12,505 nucleotides of DNA, taken from positions 1 to 12,505 of the forward strand of contig JAAYHI010000101.1 of the NCBI GenBank assembly GCA_012727415.1, in the 5' to 3' direction. This DNA comes from Bacillota bacterium. Lineage in GTDB: Bacteria > Bacillota > Proteinivoracia > UBA4975. Position 1 is the first letter of the stretch. Every line of letters starts with the position of its first letter. The notes below the pieces were generated by a model. That model saw nothing but the letters and a program-made list of their open reading frames with translations, was not told the origin of the DNA and did no database searches. The position numbers were made by a program, and so were the translations under genes. Positions 6,420 through 12,505 of the stretch are shown piece by piece.

Positions 6420-6429
6420 GGGGGGGGGG
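6420..6429 (+). promoter_or_regulatory. G10 tract acting as ribosome-binding site of ecfA1
   Basis: Ten consecutive G residues lie 7 bases before the ecfA1 ATG at 6437. No other purine-rich site is present, so part of the run must pair with the CCUCC of 16S rRNA. Such homopolymers are prone to slippage and to sequencing length errors; the true count could differ by a base or two. Confidence 0.6.
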
Positions 6430-6436
6430 AATCGCC

Positions 6437-7261
6437 ATGATCCAGCTTCAGGATGTCAGCTATTCATATCAGTTAGATGAAGAGCACGTAATTCATGCAG
6501 TCAGCGACATTAATCTCACTATTGAACAAGGAGAATTTCTGGCGATAATTGGCCACAATGGTTCAGGCAAATCTACCCTTGCCAAACTCTTAAACGGCCT
6601 CCTCCTCCCTGATAAAGGTGTGGTTTCCGTTGATTCCATGTCCACCTCTGACCCGGATAAATACTGGCAAATTCGCCAGCAAGTCGGCATGGTCTTTCAA
6701 AATCCCGACAACCAGCTCATCGCCACTATTGTCGAGGAAGACGTGGCTTTTGGGCCTGAAAACTTAGGCATCCCCCCGGCAGAAATCGTCTCTCGGGTGG
6801 AAGAGTCTCTGTCCCAGGTGGCTATGCTGGACTATCGGCACCATGCCCCTCACCTGCTGTCAGGTGGACAGAAACAGCGGATTGCCATTGCCGGCATCCT
6901 CGCCATGCGGCCCCAGTACCTGGTTCTCGATGAGCCCACTGCAATGCTGGATCCTCAGGGCCGCCGCGAGGTCATGGACACAGTGTCCCGCCTCAATCGC
7001 GAAGAGGGAATTACCGTTGTCTGGATTACCCATCACATGGAGGAGGCTGTCAGGGCCCACCGGGTCATGGTCATGGAACATGGCCGCATGGCTGTACTCG
7101 GAACACCCAGGGAGGTGTTCCAGCAAACGGAGCTATTGCAGTCCTTGCACCTGGACGTGCCTGTCATCACTCGCCTGGGGCAACTCCTTGCCCAGGATGG
7201 CTTTAACTTGCCTCCCGACGTGTTGACGGTAGAAGAGATGGTGAGCCACTTATGTCCATAA
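6437..7261 (+). CDS. ecfA1: ECF transporter ATPase subunit EcfA1
   Basis: This is one of two ATPases that power energy-coupling-factor importers for vitamins and transition metals. The 274-residue product shows Walker A GHNGSGKST (39-47), the Q-loop FQNPDNQ (87-93), the signature LSGGQ (141-145), Walker B LVLDEPTAMLDP (162-173) and the switch histidine H199. The FQNPDNQ motif with the order before a second ATPase and EcfT identifies it as EcfA1 (CbiO-type) rather than a general ABC protein. Only the 84-base terminator-like gap separates it from rplQ. Its last ten bases overlap the ecfA2 start region. Confidence 0.94.
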   Translation: MIQLQDVSYSYQLDEEHVIHAVSDINLTIEQGEFLAIIGHNGSGKSTLAKLLNGLLLPDKGVVSVDSMSTSDPDKYWQIRQQVGMVFQNPDNQLIATIVEEDVAFGPENLGIPPAEIVSRVEESLSQVAMLDYRHHAPHLLSGGQKQRIAIAGILAMRPQYLVLDEPTAMLDPQGRREVMDTVSRLNREEGITVVWITHHMEEAVRAHRVMVMEHGRMAVLGTPREVFQQTELLQSLHLDVPVITRLGQLLAQDGFNLPPDVLTVEEMVSHLCP

Positions 7262-8115
7262 TTGCTGTTAATCTCACCCATGTCTATTCCCCGGACACTC
7301 CCTGGACCACCAAAGCCCTGGACCAGGTCAACCTGGAAATCCAGGATGGAGAGGTCATAGGTCTCATCGGCCACACTGGTTCCGGCAAATCTACACTGGT
7401 TCAGCATTTTAACGGTTTATTAAAACCCACCGCCGGTACTCTCCATGTCCAGGGCATTGAGGTGACAAAGGGCGTCAATCTCCGTCCCTTGCGCCAGAAG
7501 GTGGGTTTAGTATTTCAATATCCCGAGCACCAACTCTTTGAAGAAAATGTCGCCCTGGATGTCGCCTTTGGCTTAAAAAACATAGGCCTGCCTAGGGAGG
7601 AAATTCAGCAGCGGGTGGAACAGGCACTTTCAGCTGTAGGCATTGATTACCAGAGGTTTAAGGATCGCTCACCCTTTGAGCTCAGCGGCGGCCAGATGCG
7701 CCGCGTGGCCATTGCCGGCGTTCTCGCCATGGAACCGGAAGTCCTCATCCTGGATGAGCCCACTGCCGGCCTTGATCCCCATACCCGGAAAGATCTTCTG
7801 GAACACCTGCGCCGTGTGCAGAAGGAGCGGGGCATTACCCTGATTATTGTCTCCCACAGCATGGATGACATCGCAGCCATGGTCAATCGCATCCTCGTCA
7901 TGGATAAGGGGAAGATCGCTGCCCAGGGTTCTCCCGGCGAAATTTTCAGCCAGGGAGAGAAATTGCGCCGCATCGGCCTCGATGTCCCTCCCCTCACCCA
8001 GCTCCTCCTTGCACTCAGGGCCAGGGGAATAGATCTCCCCGCCGACATTCTTGACCTGGAGGAGGCGCGGGCAGCCATTGGCCGCTGGCTAAGGGGAGGT
8101 AAGGGAAATGTTTAA
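7252..8115 (+). CDS. ecfA2: ECF transporter ATPase subunit EcfA2
   Basis: The second ATPase of the ECF module forms a heterodimer with EcfA1 at the cytoplasmic face of EcfT. In the 287-residue product Walker A is GHTGSGKST (40-48), the Q-loop is FQYPEHQLFEE (88-98), the signature is LSGGQMRR (144-151), Walker B is LILDEPTAGLDP (165-176), and the switch histidine is H202. FQYPEHQLFEE and LSGGQMRR are typical of EcfA2. The ATG at 7252 lies ten bases inside ecfA1 and has only a weak ribosome-binding site, which suggests translation coupled to ecfA1 and a roughly equal yield of the two subunits. The 3' end overlaps ecfT by 8 bases. Confidence 0.94.
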   Translation: MSIIAVNLTHVYSPDTPWTTKALDQVNLEIQDGEVIGLIGHTGSGKSTLVQHFNGLLKPTAGTLHVQGIEVTKGVNLRPLRQKVGLVFQYPEHQLFEENVALDVAFGLKNIGLPREEIQQRVEQALSAVGIDYQRFKDRSPFELSGGQMRRVAIAGVLAMEPEVLILDEPTAGLDPHTRKDLLEHLRRVQKERGITLIIVSHSMDDIAAMVNRILVMDKGKIAAQGSPGEIFSQGEKLRRIGLDVPPLTQLLLALRARGIDLPADILDLEEARAAIGRWLRGGKGNV

Positions 8116-8905
8116 AGCAGCTGCCATAGGCCAGTATTATCCCGGGGACTCGTTCTTTCATCGCCTGGAACCCCGGATCAAAATCGGCCTGATTGCTATT
8201 TATGTTATCTCCTTATTCCTCTTCAACACCTACCGGGGCTACCTGGCAATGTCTCTGTTTACCCTGGCAGTAATCATTACTTCCAGGCTGCCTTATAAGT
8301 TATTGCTGCGGGGACTTAAGCCCTTATACTTCATTTTGGCCTTTACCCTTGTGCTCCATATTTTCCTCACCAAAGGAGGCACAGTCCTCTTTCAATGGAG
8401 AAAAATCTCCATTGAATCCCAGGGAGTCATTTCCGGTCTGATGATGGCCTGGCGCTTGGTCTTGCTGGTGATGACTTCTTCCTTGCTCACCCTTACCACC
8501 TCTCCCATTGCCCTTACCGACGCCATTGAAGGGCTTTTAAGTCCCCTAAAGCCCATCGGGGTGCCTGCCCACGAGCTGGCCATGATGATGACAATTGCTC
8601 TGCGCTTTATTCCCACTCTTCTTGAAGAAGCAGAAAAGATTATGAAGGCCCAGATGGCCAGGGGAGCAGATTTTGAAAGCGGCAACCTTATCCAAAGGGC
8701 GAAATCTATGATTCCCCTTTTGGTGCCCCTGTTTATCAGCGCCTTTCGCCGGGCTGACGATCTGGCCCTGGCAATGGAAGCAAGATGTTATCGGGGGGGA
8801 AAGGGAAGGACAAAGATGAGGGTGCACAAAATTACCGGCAAGGACTGGTTCACCCTGGTGGCCTTTGCCGGTACAGTGGCGGTATTGTTATGGCTGAAAT
8901 TTTAA
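8108..8905 (+). CDS. ecfT: ECF transporter transmembrane subunit EcfT
   Basis: EcfT is the membrane scaffold that links the ATPase pair to exchangeable substrate-binding S components. The 265-residue product has hydrophobic segments at about 24-39, 44-59, 72-88, 108-130 and 245-262. A long cytoplasmic helical part carries the two coupling motifs: ARG at 184-186 and ARC at 225-227 in the context AMEARCYRGGKGRT. The second motif is ARG in many homologues, but ARC is also common in Bacilli and Clostridia. AAGGGGAGGT at 8091-8100 is a strong ribosome-binding site 7 bases before the ATG. No S-component gene is nearby, so this is a shared (group II) module that serves S components encoded elsewhere. 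Confidence 0.95.
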   Translation: MFKAAAIGQYYPGDSFFHRLEPRIKIGLIAIYVISLFLFNTYRGYLAMSLFTLAVIITSRLPYKLLLRGLKPLYFILAFTLVLHIFLTKGGTVLFQWRKISIESQGVISGLMMAWRLVLLVMTSSLLTLTTSPIALTDAIEGLLSPLKPIGVPAHELAMMMTIALRFIPTLLEEAEKIMKAQMARGADFESGNLIQRAKSMIPLLVPLFISAFRRADDLALAMEARCYRGGKGRTKMRVHKITGKDWFTLVAFAGTVAVLLWLKF

Positions 8906-9666
8906 GCAAAGTTGCCTTGACCCTTGAGTATGACGGTACTGCCTATGCAGGTTGGCAGTACCAGGAGAATGCCGATACCGTACAACGGCAAATAGAAATG
9001 GCCTGCCACAATCTCTTCGGCGAAACTGTCAGGGTGAGGGGTGCAAGCCGTACCGATGCCGGTGTCCATGCCCGGGGGCAAGTCGTCGCCTTTGACTCGC
9101 CGCGCCCCTTTCCGGCCGACAAATTGCCCTCTGCCCTCAACTGGCACCTGCCAGGGGATATTAGAGTGTCAAAAGCCTGTCTCGTCCCCGGGGATTTTAA
9201 TCCCGTTACCTGGGCCAAGGGGAAAATTTACAGTTACTATATCTTTCACCGCCGCCAGGCCCCTGCCATCGGCGGCAAGTACTGCTGGCATATTTCCCGG
9301 GAATTGGACCTTGCAGCCATGAACAAGGCCGCCAGCTATCTGCTCGGCACCCACGACTTTGCAAGCTTTCAGGCTGCAGGTTCAGCAGTTGTCAATACAG
9401 TGCGCACCCTGCGCCACCTGTTTTGCCGCAAGCACAAGGACTGGCTGGTCATAACCTGTATCGGCGACGGGTTTTTATACAATATGGTTCGCATTGTGGC
9501 GGGAACCTTGGTGGAATTTGGCATGTGGAAATACCCCCCTGAACACATGGGTACAATCATATCTGCCCGGGACCGCTGTGCCGCAGGCCCTACCGCCCCG
9601 GCAAGGGGCCTGTTTCTGCAAAGGGTTCTTTACCGCCCGTCTCTTGACAGTTATCAACGGCTGTAA
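8890..9666 (+). CDS. truA: tRNA pseudouridine(38-40) synthase TruA
   Basis: TruA converts uridines 38, 39 and 40 in the anticodon stem-loop of many tRNAs to pseudouridine. From the ATG at 8890 the product has 258 residues, close to the B. subtilis enzyme. It begins with VALTLEYDGTAYAGWQYQ, contains the catalytic GASRTDAGVHARGQV with D56 as nucleophile, and ends with FLYNMVRIVAGTLVEFG and RDRCAAGPTAPARGLFL. The start overlaps the end of ecfT by 16 bases and has only a weak ribosome-binding site. An upstream ATG at 8785 would add 35 unrelated residues inside ecfT and is rejected. The order ecfT-truA-rplM-rpsI is conserved in Firmicutes. The promoter of rplM lies within its last codons. Confidence 0.95.
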   Translation: MAEILSKVALTLEYDGTAYAGWQYQENADTVQRQIEMACHNLFGETVRVRGASRTDAGVHARGQVVAFDSPRPFPADKLPSALNWHLPGDIRVSKACLVPGDFNPVTWAKGKIYSYYIFHRRQAPAIGGKYCWHISRELDLAAMNKAASYLLGTHDFASFQAAGSAVVNTVRTLRHLFCRKHKDWLVITCIGDGFLYNMVRIVAGTLVEFGMWKYPPEHMGTIISARDRCAAGPTAPARGLFLQRVLYRPSLDSYQRL

Positions 9667-9672
9667 TAGAAT
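9644..9672 (+). promoter_or_regulatory. Near-consensus sigma-A promoter for rplM-rpsI
   Basis: TTGACA at 9644-9649 matches the -35 consensus fully. It is followed by a 17-base spacer and TAGAAT at 9667-9672, one mismatch from TATAAT. Transcription would start near 9679 and give a leader of about 55 bases before rplM. The -35 lies within the coding end of truA. Confidence 0.75.
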
Positions 9673-9684
9673 AATTCAGGATAA

Positions 9685-9710
9685 TGTTAATCCGAGCCCC
9701 GGATATAACA
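9685..9710 (+). ncRNA. Hairpin in the rplM leader (possible L13 leader element)
   Basis: TGTTA plus ATCCG (9685-9694) pairs with CGGAT and TAACA (9700-9704, 9706-9710): ten base pairs, one bulged A at 9705, and a five-base AGCCC loop. It begins a few bases after the predicted transcription start and ends 10 bases before the rplM ribosome-binding site at 9721-9727. L13 leader motifs, thought to mediate feedback control by L13, are known in this position in low-G+C Gram-positives. Whether this hairpin matches that family model was not tested. Confidence 0.5.
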
Positions 9711-9734
9711 GTATCTTTGCAAGGAGGATATTAA

Positions 9735-10172
9735 ATGCAATCCACGTATATGGCCAAACCCGCTGAGATTAAGCGCAAGTGGCTGCTTATTGATGCCGAG
9801 GGCAAAACCCTTGGCCGCCTGGCCAGTGAAGTCGCTGCTCTTTTGCGGGGAAAACACAAGCCCACATATACCCCCCATGTAGATTCCGGGGATCATGTAG
9901 TTATAATTAACGCCTCCAAGGTGGTTGTAAGCGGCAACAAAGCCCAGGACAAATTATACTACAGATACTCGGGCTATCCCGGCGGCCTCAGGGCTGTCAA
10001 CTTTGCCACCTTAATGGAAAAGAAACCTACTGAAGCCGTTTATCTTGCTGTAAAAGGCATGCTCCCCCATAACAAGCTGGGTAGGGCCATGCTCAAAAAG
10101 CTCCGGGTCTATGCAGGTCCTGAGCACGAACACGCTGCCCAGCAGCCTGAAAAATGGGAACTCAGAGGTTAA
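9735..10172 (+). CDS. rplM: 50S ribosomal protein L13
   Basis: L13 is an early-assembling large-subunit protein that binds 23S rRNA. The 145-residue product has the expected length and landmarks: RKWLLIDAEGKTLGRLASEV near the start, GDHVVIINASKV in the middle, and the signature GMLPHNKLGRAMLKKLRVYAG, followed by PEHEHAAQQPE. The initial MQSTYMAK matches the family. The ATG at 9735 has a strong AAGGAGG site 7 bases upstream, and the in-frame ATG five codons later does not. It is transcribed with rpsI from the promoter at 9644-9672, so this pair can be expressed independently of the ecf-truA genes. Confidence 0.97.
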   Translation: MQSTYMAKPAEIKRKWLLIDAEGKTLGRLASEVAALLRGKHKPTYTPHVDSGDHVVIINASKVVVSGNKAQDKLYYRYSGYPGGLRAVNFATLMEKKPTEAVYLAVKGMLPHNKLGRAMLKKLRVYAGPEHEHAAQQPEKWELRG

Positions 10173-10190
10173 GGAAAGGGGGAAGCGATA

Positions 10191-10586
10191 ATGGCTAAGT
10201 TGCAGTATTACGGAACGGGCCGCAGGAAAAAAGCAATTGCCCGCGTCCGCATGGTTCCTGGCGACGGCAGGATAACCATCAATAAGCGGGACATCGATGA
10301 CTACTTTGGCGGCCTTGAGACTCTCAAGCTCATAGTTGCCCAACCCTTGGTAGCCACTCAGACCCAAGGCAAATTTGATGTCCTGGTCAATGTCCATGGC
10401 GGCGGGGTCAGCGGTCAGGCAGGCGCAATTCGCCACGGCATAGCCCGGGCCCTGCTGAAAGTCGACGGCGAACTTCGCCCCATCCTGAAGAAAGCCGGCT
10501 ACCTGACCCGGGATCCGCGGATGAAAGAGCGGAAAAAGTACGGCCTCAAAGCCGCCCGGCGGGCACCACAATTCTCCAAACGTTAA
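10191..10586 (+). CDS. rpsI: 30S ribosomal protein S9
   Basis: S9 is in the head of the small subunit, and its C-terminal tail reaches the P-site tRNA anticodon. The 131-residue product begins MAKLQYYGTGRRKKAIARV, has the signature GGGVSGQAGAIRHGIARALL near residues 70-90, and ends RRAPQFSKR with the conserved terminal SKR. GGGGGAAG upstream (10178-10185) serves the ATG at 10191, 18 bases after the rplM stop. A terminator hairpin begins 5 bases after its own stop. Confidence 0.97.
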   Translation: MAKLQYYGTGRRKKAIARVRMVPGDGRITINKRDIDDYFGGLETLKLIVAQPLVATQTQGKFDVLVNVHGGGVSGQAGAIRHGIARALLKVDGELRPILKKAGYLTRDPRMKERKKYGLKAARRAPQFSKR

Positions 10587-10591
10587 GCTGG

Positions 10592-10619
10592 CAACACCTG
10601 CCCTTGCAGGTGTTGTTTG
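10592..10619 (+). terminator. Intrinsic terminator of rplM-rpsI
   Basis: CAACACCTGC (10592-10601) and GCAGGTGTTG (10606-10615) form a perfect 10-bp stem with a CCTT tetraloop, followed by TTTGT. The T-run is short, so termination may be incomplete. Confidence 0.8.
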
Positions 10620-10633
10620 TGTACGTCTCAGGG

Positions 10634-10678
10634 ATACTGCCTCCGGCATATACTGAAAGGGCCGGGAGGTGGCAGTAT
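10634..10678 (+). promoter_or_regulatory. Inverted repeat covering the ribosome-binding site and start of the YheC/YheD-like gene
   Basis: ATACTGCC at 10634-10641 pairs perfectly with GGCAGTAT at 10671-10678. The right arm includes the first two bases of the ATG at 10677. Inward, TCC (10642-10644) pairs with GGA (10665-10667), and GGC (10645-10647) pairs with GCC (10661-10663). In another register CCTCC at 10640-10644 covers GGAGG at 10665-10669. No T-run follows, so it is not a terminator. The fold would hide the ribosome-binding site in any transcript that starts upstream. Confidence 0.55.
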
Positions 10679-11759
10679 GGCTGGAAACTTTCTTGTGGGC
10701 GTACTAATTAGCCCGGTTCGCGTCAGGCGTTTGCGGGAAAATGAGGTCTCCAGGTCTTTATCGCTGTTACTAGCCGCCAGCAAGGTTGTCGGCACAGCCT
10801 TGATCTTTTTCTCTATAGACGGTATTGACCTGAGGAAAAGGAAGATAGAGGGCTGGTCATTGCATGGCGATACCTGGGTGCGGCGGGTTTCCCCCTACCC
10901 CCAGGCAATATATCTGCGCAGCAGTTATTCCAGCCGCACCAGAAAGCTGTTGGCAGACTTTTTCCTGCAGCTGGAAAGACAGGGAACTGTCTTCATTAAT
11001 TATCCCTTGCGCATGGACAAATGGGAAATGTACAAATGCCTGGCCGCTCAGCCTGGCTTAAGGCAATATGTACCTCCCACCTGGCCCATTCGCACCCTGG
11101 ACGACATCGCCTCGCTCCTTGAGCTTCACCATGTCCTGTATTTAAAGGCCTGTCTCAGCGGTCGCGGTAAACTGGTGATGCGGGTGGAAAAAATCAATAC
11201 AGGTGAGTATTACTTCACCCGGTATGACGGAGGCTTAAAGACCGGGAAACTGCACTGGGGGGCCTTGCGCCAGGAGATAAGGGCGTTTTTTGACCAAAGC
11301 AAAGTTATTGCCCAAAAGGAAATTGATCTCATCCAGGTGGGGGGCTGCAATGTAGATTTCCGGGCAGAGCTGTACCGGGATGGCAGTGAACTGCCAAAAT
11401 TGATTGGCATTCCAGTGCGCATAGGGCTGCCCGGGTCACCGATTACCACTCATTCCAGCAGCATGTCCCTGGAGGATTTTTGCGCTCAGTACTCCCTGGT
11501 GGAGTATAAAGAATTCCGGGAACGGGCAGAGGAATTTTTAACAAAGACCTATGTGGCCCTGGAAGATTGTTTTGGTGAAAGCGGCGAGTTGGGAATAGAC
11601 TTTGGCCTTGACACCCAGGGTAGATTGTGGTTTATAGAGGGCAACTCCCATTCTGCCAAGGTCTCTTTGTACAACAGCTACAGCGATGAAGTTTTAATTA
11701 AGCTGTATCAGGGGCTGTTGGCCTACGCCGCCAAGCACAAACTGTCGCCCCCAAAATAG
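10677..11759 (+). CDS. YheC/YheD-family ATP-grasp protein (spore coat-associated type)
   Basis: The 360-residue product resembles the ATP-grasp family YheC/YheD, whose B. subtilis members are described as endospore coat-associated; their reaction is not known to me. After an N-terminal segment (FLVGVLISPV, 5-14), the family motif INYPLRMDKWEMYKCL is at 107-122, followed by LRQYVPPT (128-135), a basic ATP-binding segment VLYLKACLSGRGK (153-165), VDFRAELYRDG (226-236), IPVRIGLPGSPITT (245-258) and a metal-binding end GELGIDFG...LWFIEGNSHSAK (303-328). The usual end of this motif is EVNSKPG-like; here it is EGNSHSAK, with E321 and N323 kept. The ATG at 10677 has GGGAGGTGG directly upstream, placed within an inverted repeat; a further upstream TTG in frame (10617) lies in the terminator region. 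The gene stands alone after rpsI. A role in sporulation is inference from the family. Confidence 0.82.
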   Translation: MAGNFLVGVLISPVRVRRLRENEVSRSLSLLLAASKVVGTALIFFSIDGIDLRKRKIEGWSLHGDTWVRRVSPYPQAIYLRSSYSSRTRKLLADFFLQLERQGTVFINYPLRMDKWEMYKCLAAQPGLRQYVPPTWPIRTLDDIASLLELHHVLYLKACLSGRGKLVMRVEKINTGEYYFTRYDGGLKTGKLHWGALRQEIRAFFDQSKVIAQKEIDLIQVGGCNVDFRAELYRDGSELPKLIGIPVRIGLPGSPITTHSSSMSLEDFCAQYSLVEYKEFRERAEEFLTKTYVALEDCFGESGELGIDFGLDTQGRLWFIEGNSHSAKVSLYNSYSDEVLIKLYQGLLAYAAKHKLSPPK

Positions 11760-11767
11760 CCTCCCTG

Positions 11768-11775
11768 GGTATACC
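11768..11775 (+). repeat. Short palindrome upstream of the NatA-like gene
   Basis: GGTATACC is a perfect 8-base palindrome 17 bases before the -10 candidate at 11793. It occupies the place of a -35 element and could be an operator half-site or chance. Little weight is given to it. Confidence 0.2.
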
Positions 11776-11789
11776 TGGCAGCAAAGAAA

Positions 11790-11798
11790 TGCTAAAAT
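11790..11798 (+). promoter_or_regulatory. Extended -10 promoter candidate for the NatA-like gene
   Basis: TGCTAAAAT is an extended -10 (TGn plus TAAAAT, one mismatch from TATAAT). No good -35 lies 16-18 bases upstream; GGTATACC occupies that area. Transcription would begin near 11805 and give a leader of about 35 bases. Confidence 0.4.
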
Positions 11799-11824
11799 AA
11801 AAAATAAGTGTGCACCAACTAGAT

Positions 11825-11833
11825 AAGGGAGTG
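11825..11833 (+). promoter_or_regulatory. Ribosome-binding site choosing the natA-like start
   Basis: AAGGGAGTG places its GGAG core 9 bases before ATG 11841 but only 3 before the in-frame ATG 11835. The later start is therefore preferred; using the earlier one would add only Met-Pro. Confidence 0.6.
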
Positions 11834-11840
11834 TATGCCC

Positions 11841-12505
11841 ATGATTGAAATCATGGAATTGAGCAAGAGATTTAAGAAGGTTCTTGCCGTAGACGTCATT
11901 AGCTTCCATGTAGCCAAGGGAGAGATCGTCGGCCTGGTGGGAGAGAATGGCGCCGGCAAAACCACCACTCTGCGCATGCTGGCAACAATGTTAAAACCCA
12001 CTGGAGGCACAGCTGCCATTGGCGGCTATGACATCCTTAACCAGCCCGGAAAGGTGCGGGGAGAGATCGGCATCCTCTTTGGCGGCGAAGTAGGCCTGTA
12101 TGACCGGCTCACCGGCAGGGAGAATATCGAGTATTTCGCCGCCCTCAACGGCATGACAAGGGCCGAAACTGATGCAAGTGTAGACAAGCTTATCCGGTTA
12201 CTGGACATGGAGGAATATATCGACCGCCGTGTCGGCAAGTTCTCCAGGGGCATGAAGCAAAAGGTCGCCATCGCCCGTTCCATTGTGCACCAGCCCACTG
12301 TCATGCTCTTCGACGAACCAACAGCTGGTTTAGACGTATCTGCCGCCAGAATCGTTCAGGACTTTATCCTTCATTGTAAACAGGAAGAAAAAGCAATTAT
12401 CTTTTCCAGCCACAGCATGGCTGAAGTGGAGAAACTCTGTGACCGCCTGGTAATAATCAACAAGGGCAGAATTGTCGAAGACGGCACAGTGTCAGAGCTA
12501 AAAGC
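11841..12505 (+). CDS. NatA-type ABC transporter ATP-binding subunit (3' end outside window)
   Basis: An open frame of 221 complete codons runs off the window without a stop. It is the ATPase of an ABC exporter. Walker A GENGAGKT is at 34-41, the signature is FSRGMKQKVAIARS (134-147) in place of LSGGQ, Walker B VMLFDEPTAGLDV is at 154-166, and the switch histidine is H191. The segment GILFGGEVGLYDRLTGRENI (77-96) stands at the Q-loop, and no glutamine is present there. FSRGMKQKVAIARSIVHQP and GLYDRLTGREN are typical of NatA, the ATPase of the B. subtilis Na+ efflux pump NatAB, and of related uncharacterised exporters. A NatB-like permease gene is expected downstream but is not visible. The substrate cannot be assigned, so no symbol is given. 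Confidence 0.88.
   Translation, partial: MIEIMELSKRFKKVLAVDVISFHVAKGEIVGLVGENGAGKTTTLRMLATMLKPTGGTAAIGGYDILNQPGKVRGEIGILFGGEVGLYDRLTGRENIEYFAALNGMTRAETDASVDKLIRLLDMEEYIDRRVGKFSRGMKQKVAIARSIVHQPTVMLFDEPTAGLDVSAARIVQDFILHCKQEEKAIIFSSHSMAEVEKLCDRLVIINKGRIVEDGTVSELK

Noticed and set aside
7647..8078. 143-codon open frame on the minus strand opposite ecfA2
   Set aside because: Arginine- and serine-rich shadow with no domain and no ribosome-binding site of note.
8785..8889. 35-codon upstream extension of truA
   Set aside because: It lies inside ecfT, has no similarity to TruA N-termini, and the ATG at 8890 gives the expected length.
10613..10638. Sigma-A promoter TTGTTT ... GATACT before the YheC/YheD-like gene
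   Set aside because: Spacer of only 14 bases, a -35 with poor match, and overlap with the terminator stem.
10011..10649. 212-codon open frame on the minus strand opposite rplM and rpsI
   Set aside because: It lies fully opposite two clear ribosomal-protein genes, has no recognisable domain, and is explained by codon bias of the + strand genes.
1..12505. CRISPR arrays, insertion sequences, tRNA or rRNA genes, phage or defence genes
   Set aside because: No direct-repeat array, transposase, RNA gene or defence domain was seen; the whole window is filled by the genes listed, and no gap exceeds 90 bases.

Overview
The window carries the 3' half of the large ribosomal-protein cluster (spc and alpha operons) of a Firmicute, followed by the usual ECF-transporter/tRNA-modification/L13-S9 module and then by accessory genes. 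All 20 genes recognised lie on the + strand, most are separated by only a few bases, and nearly all have strong AGGAGG-type Shine-Dalgarno sites. Three things point to a spore-forming Clostridia-like organism of moderate G+C rather than a Bacillus: rpsD lies between rpsK and rpoA, a small KOW-domain gene lies between map and infA, and a YheC/YheD-type (spore coat-associated) ATP-grasp gene follows rpsI. Genus cannot be fixed from the sequence alone.

Layout: rplO 3' end (1-240), secY, adk, map, KOW protein, infA, rpmJ, rpsM, rpsK, rpsD, rpoA, rplQ (ends 6352). A hairpin followed by a T-run (6361-6418) probably ends or attenuates this unit. Next come ecfA1, ecfA2, ecfT and truA (6437-9666), with overlapping reading frames. 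A near-consensus sigma-A promoter inside the end of truA (9644-9672) and a leader hairpin precede rplM and rpsI, which end at a perfect 10-bp terminator hairpin (10592-10619). The last part holds the YheC/YheD-like gene (10677-11759) and the start of a NatA-type ABC ATPase gene that runs off the window (11841-12505).

How it works together: the first block supplies ribosome parts (L15, L36, S13, S11, S4, L17), an initiation factor, the RNA polymerase alpha subunit, the membrane protein channel, methionine removal from new proteins, and adenylate balance, so growth-linked functions share one transcript. The ecf genes encode the shared energising module of vitamin/metal importers, and TruA modifies tRNA. 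No gap exceeds 90 bases. I see no undescribed multi-gene system. The most interesting signals are small-scale: an inverted repeat that buries the ribosome-binding site and start codon of the YheC/YheD-like gene with a promoter-like -10 in its loop, a G10 tract serving as ribosome-binding site for ecfA1, and an adenylate kinase with a shortened zinc motif.
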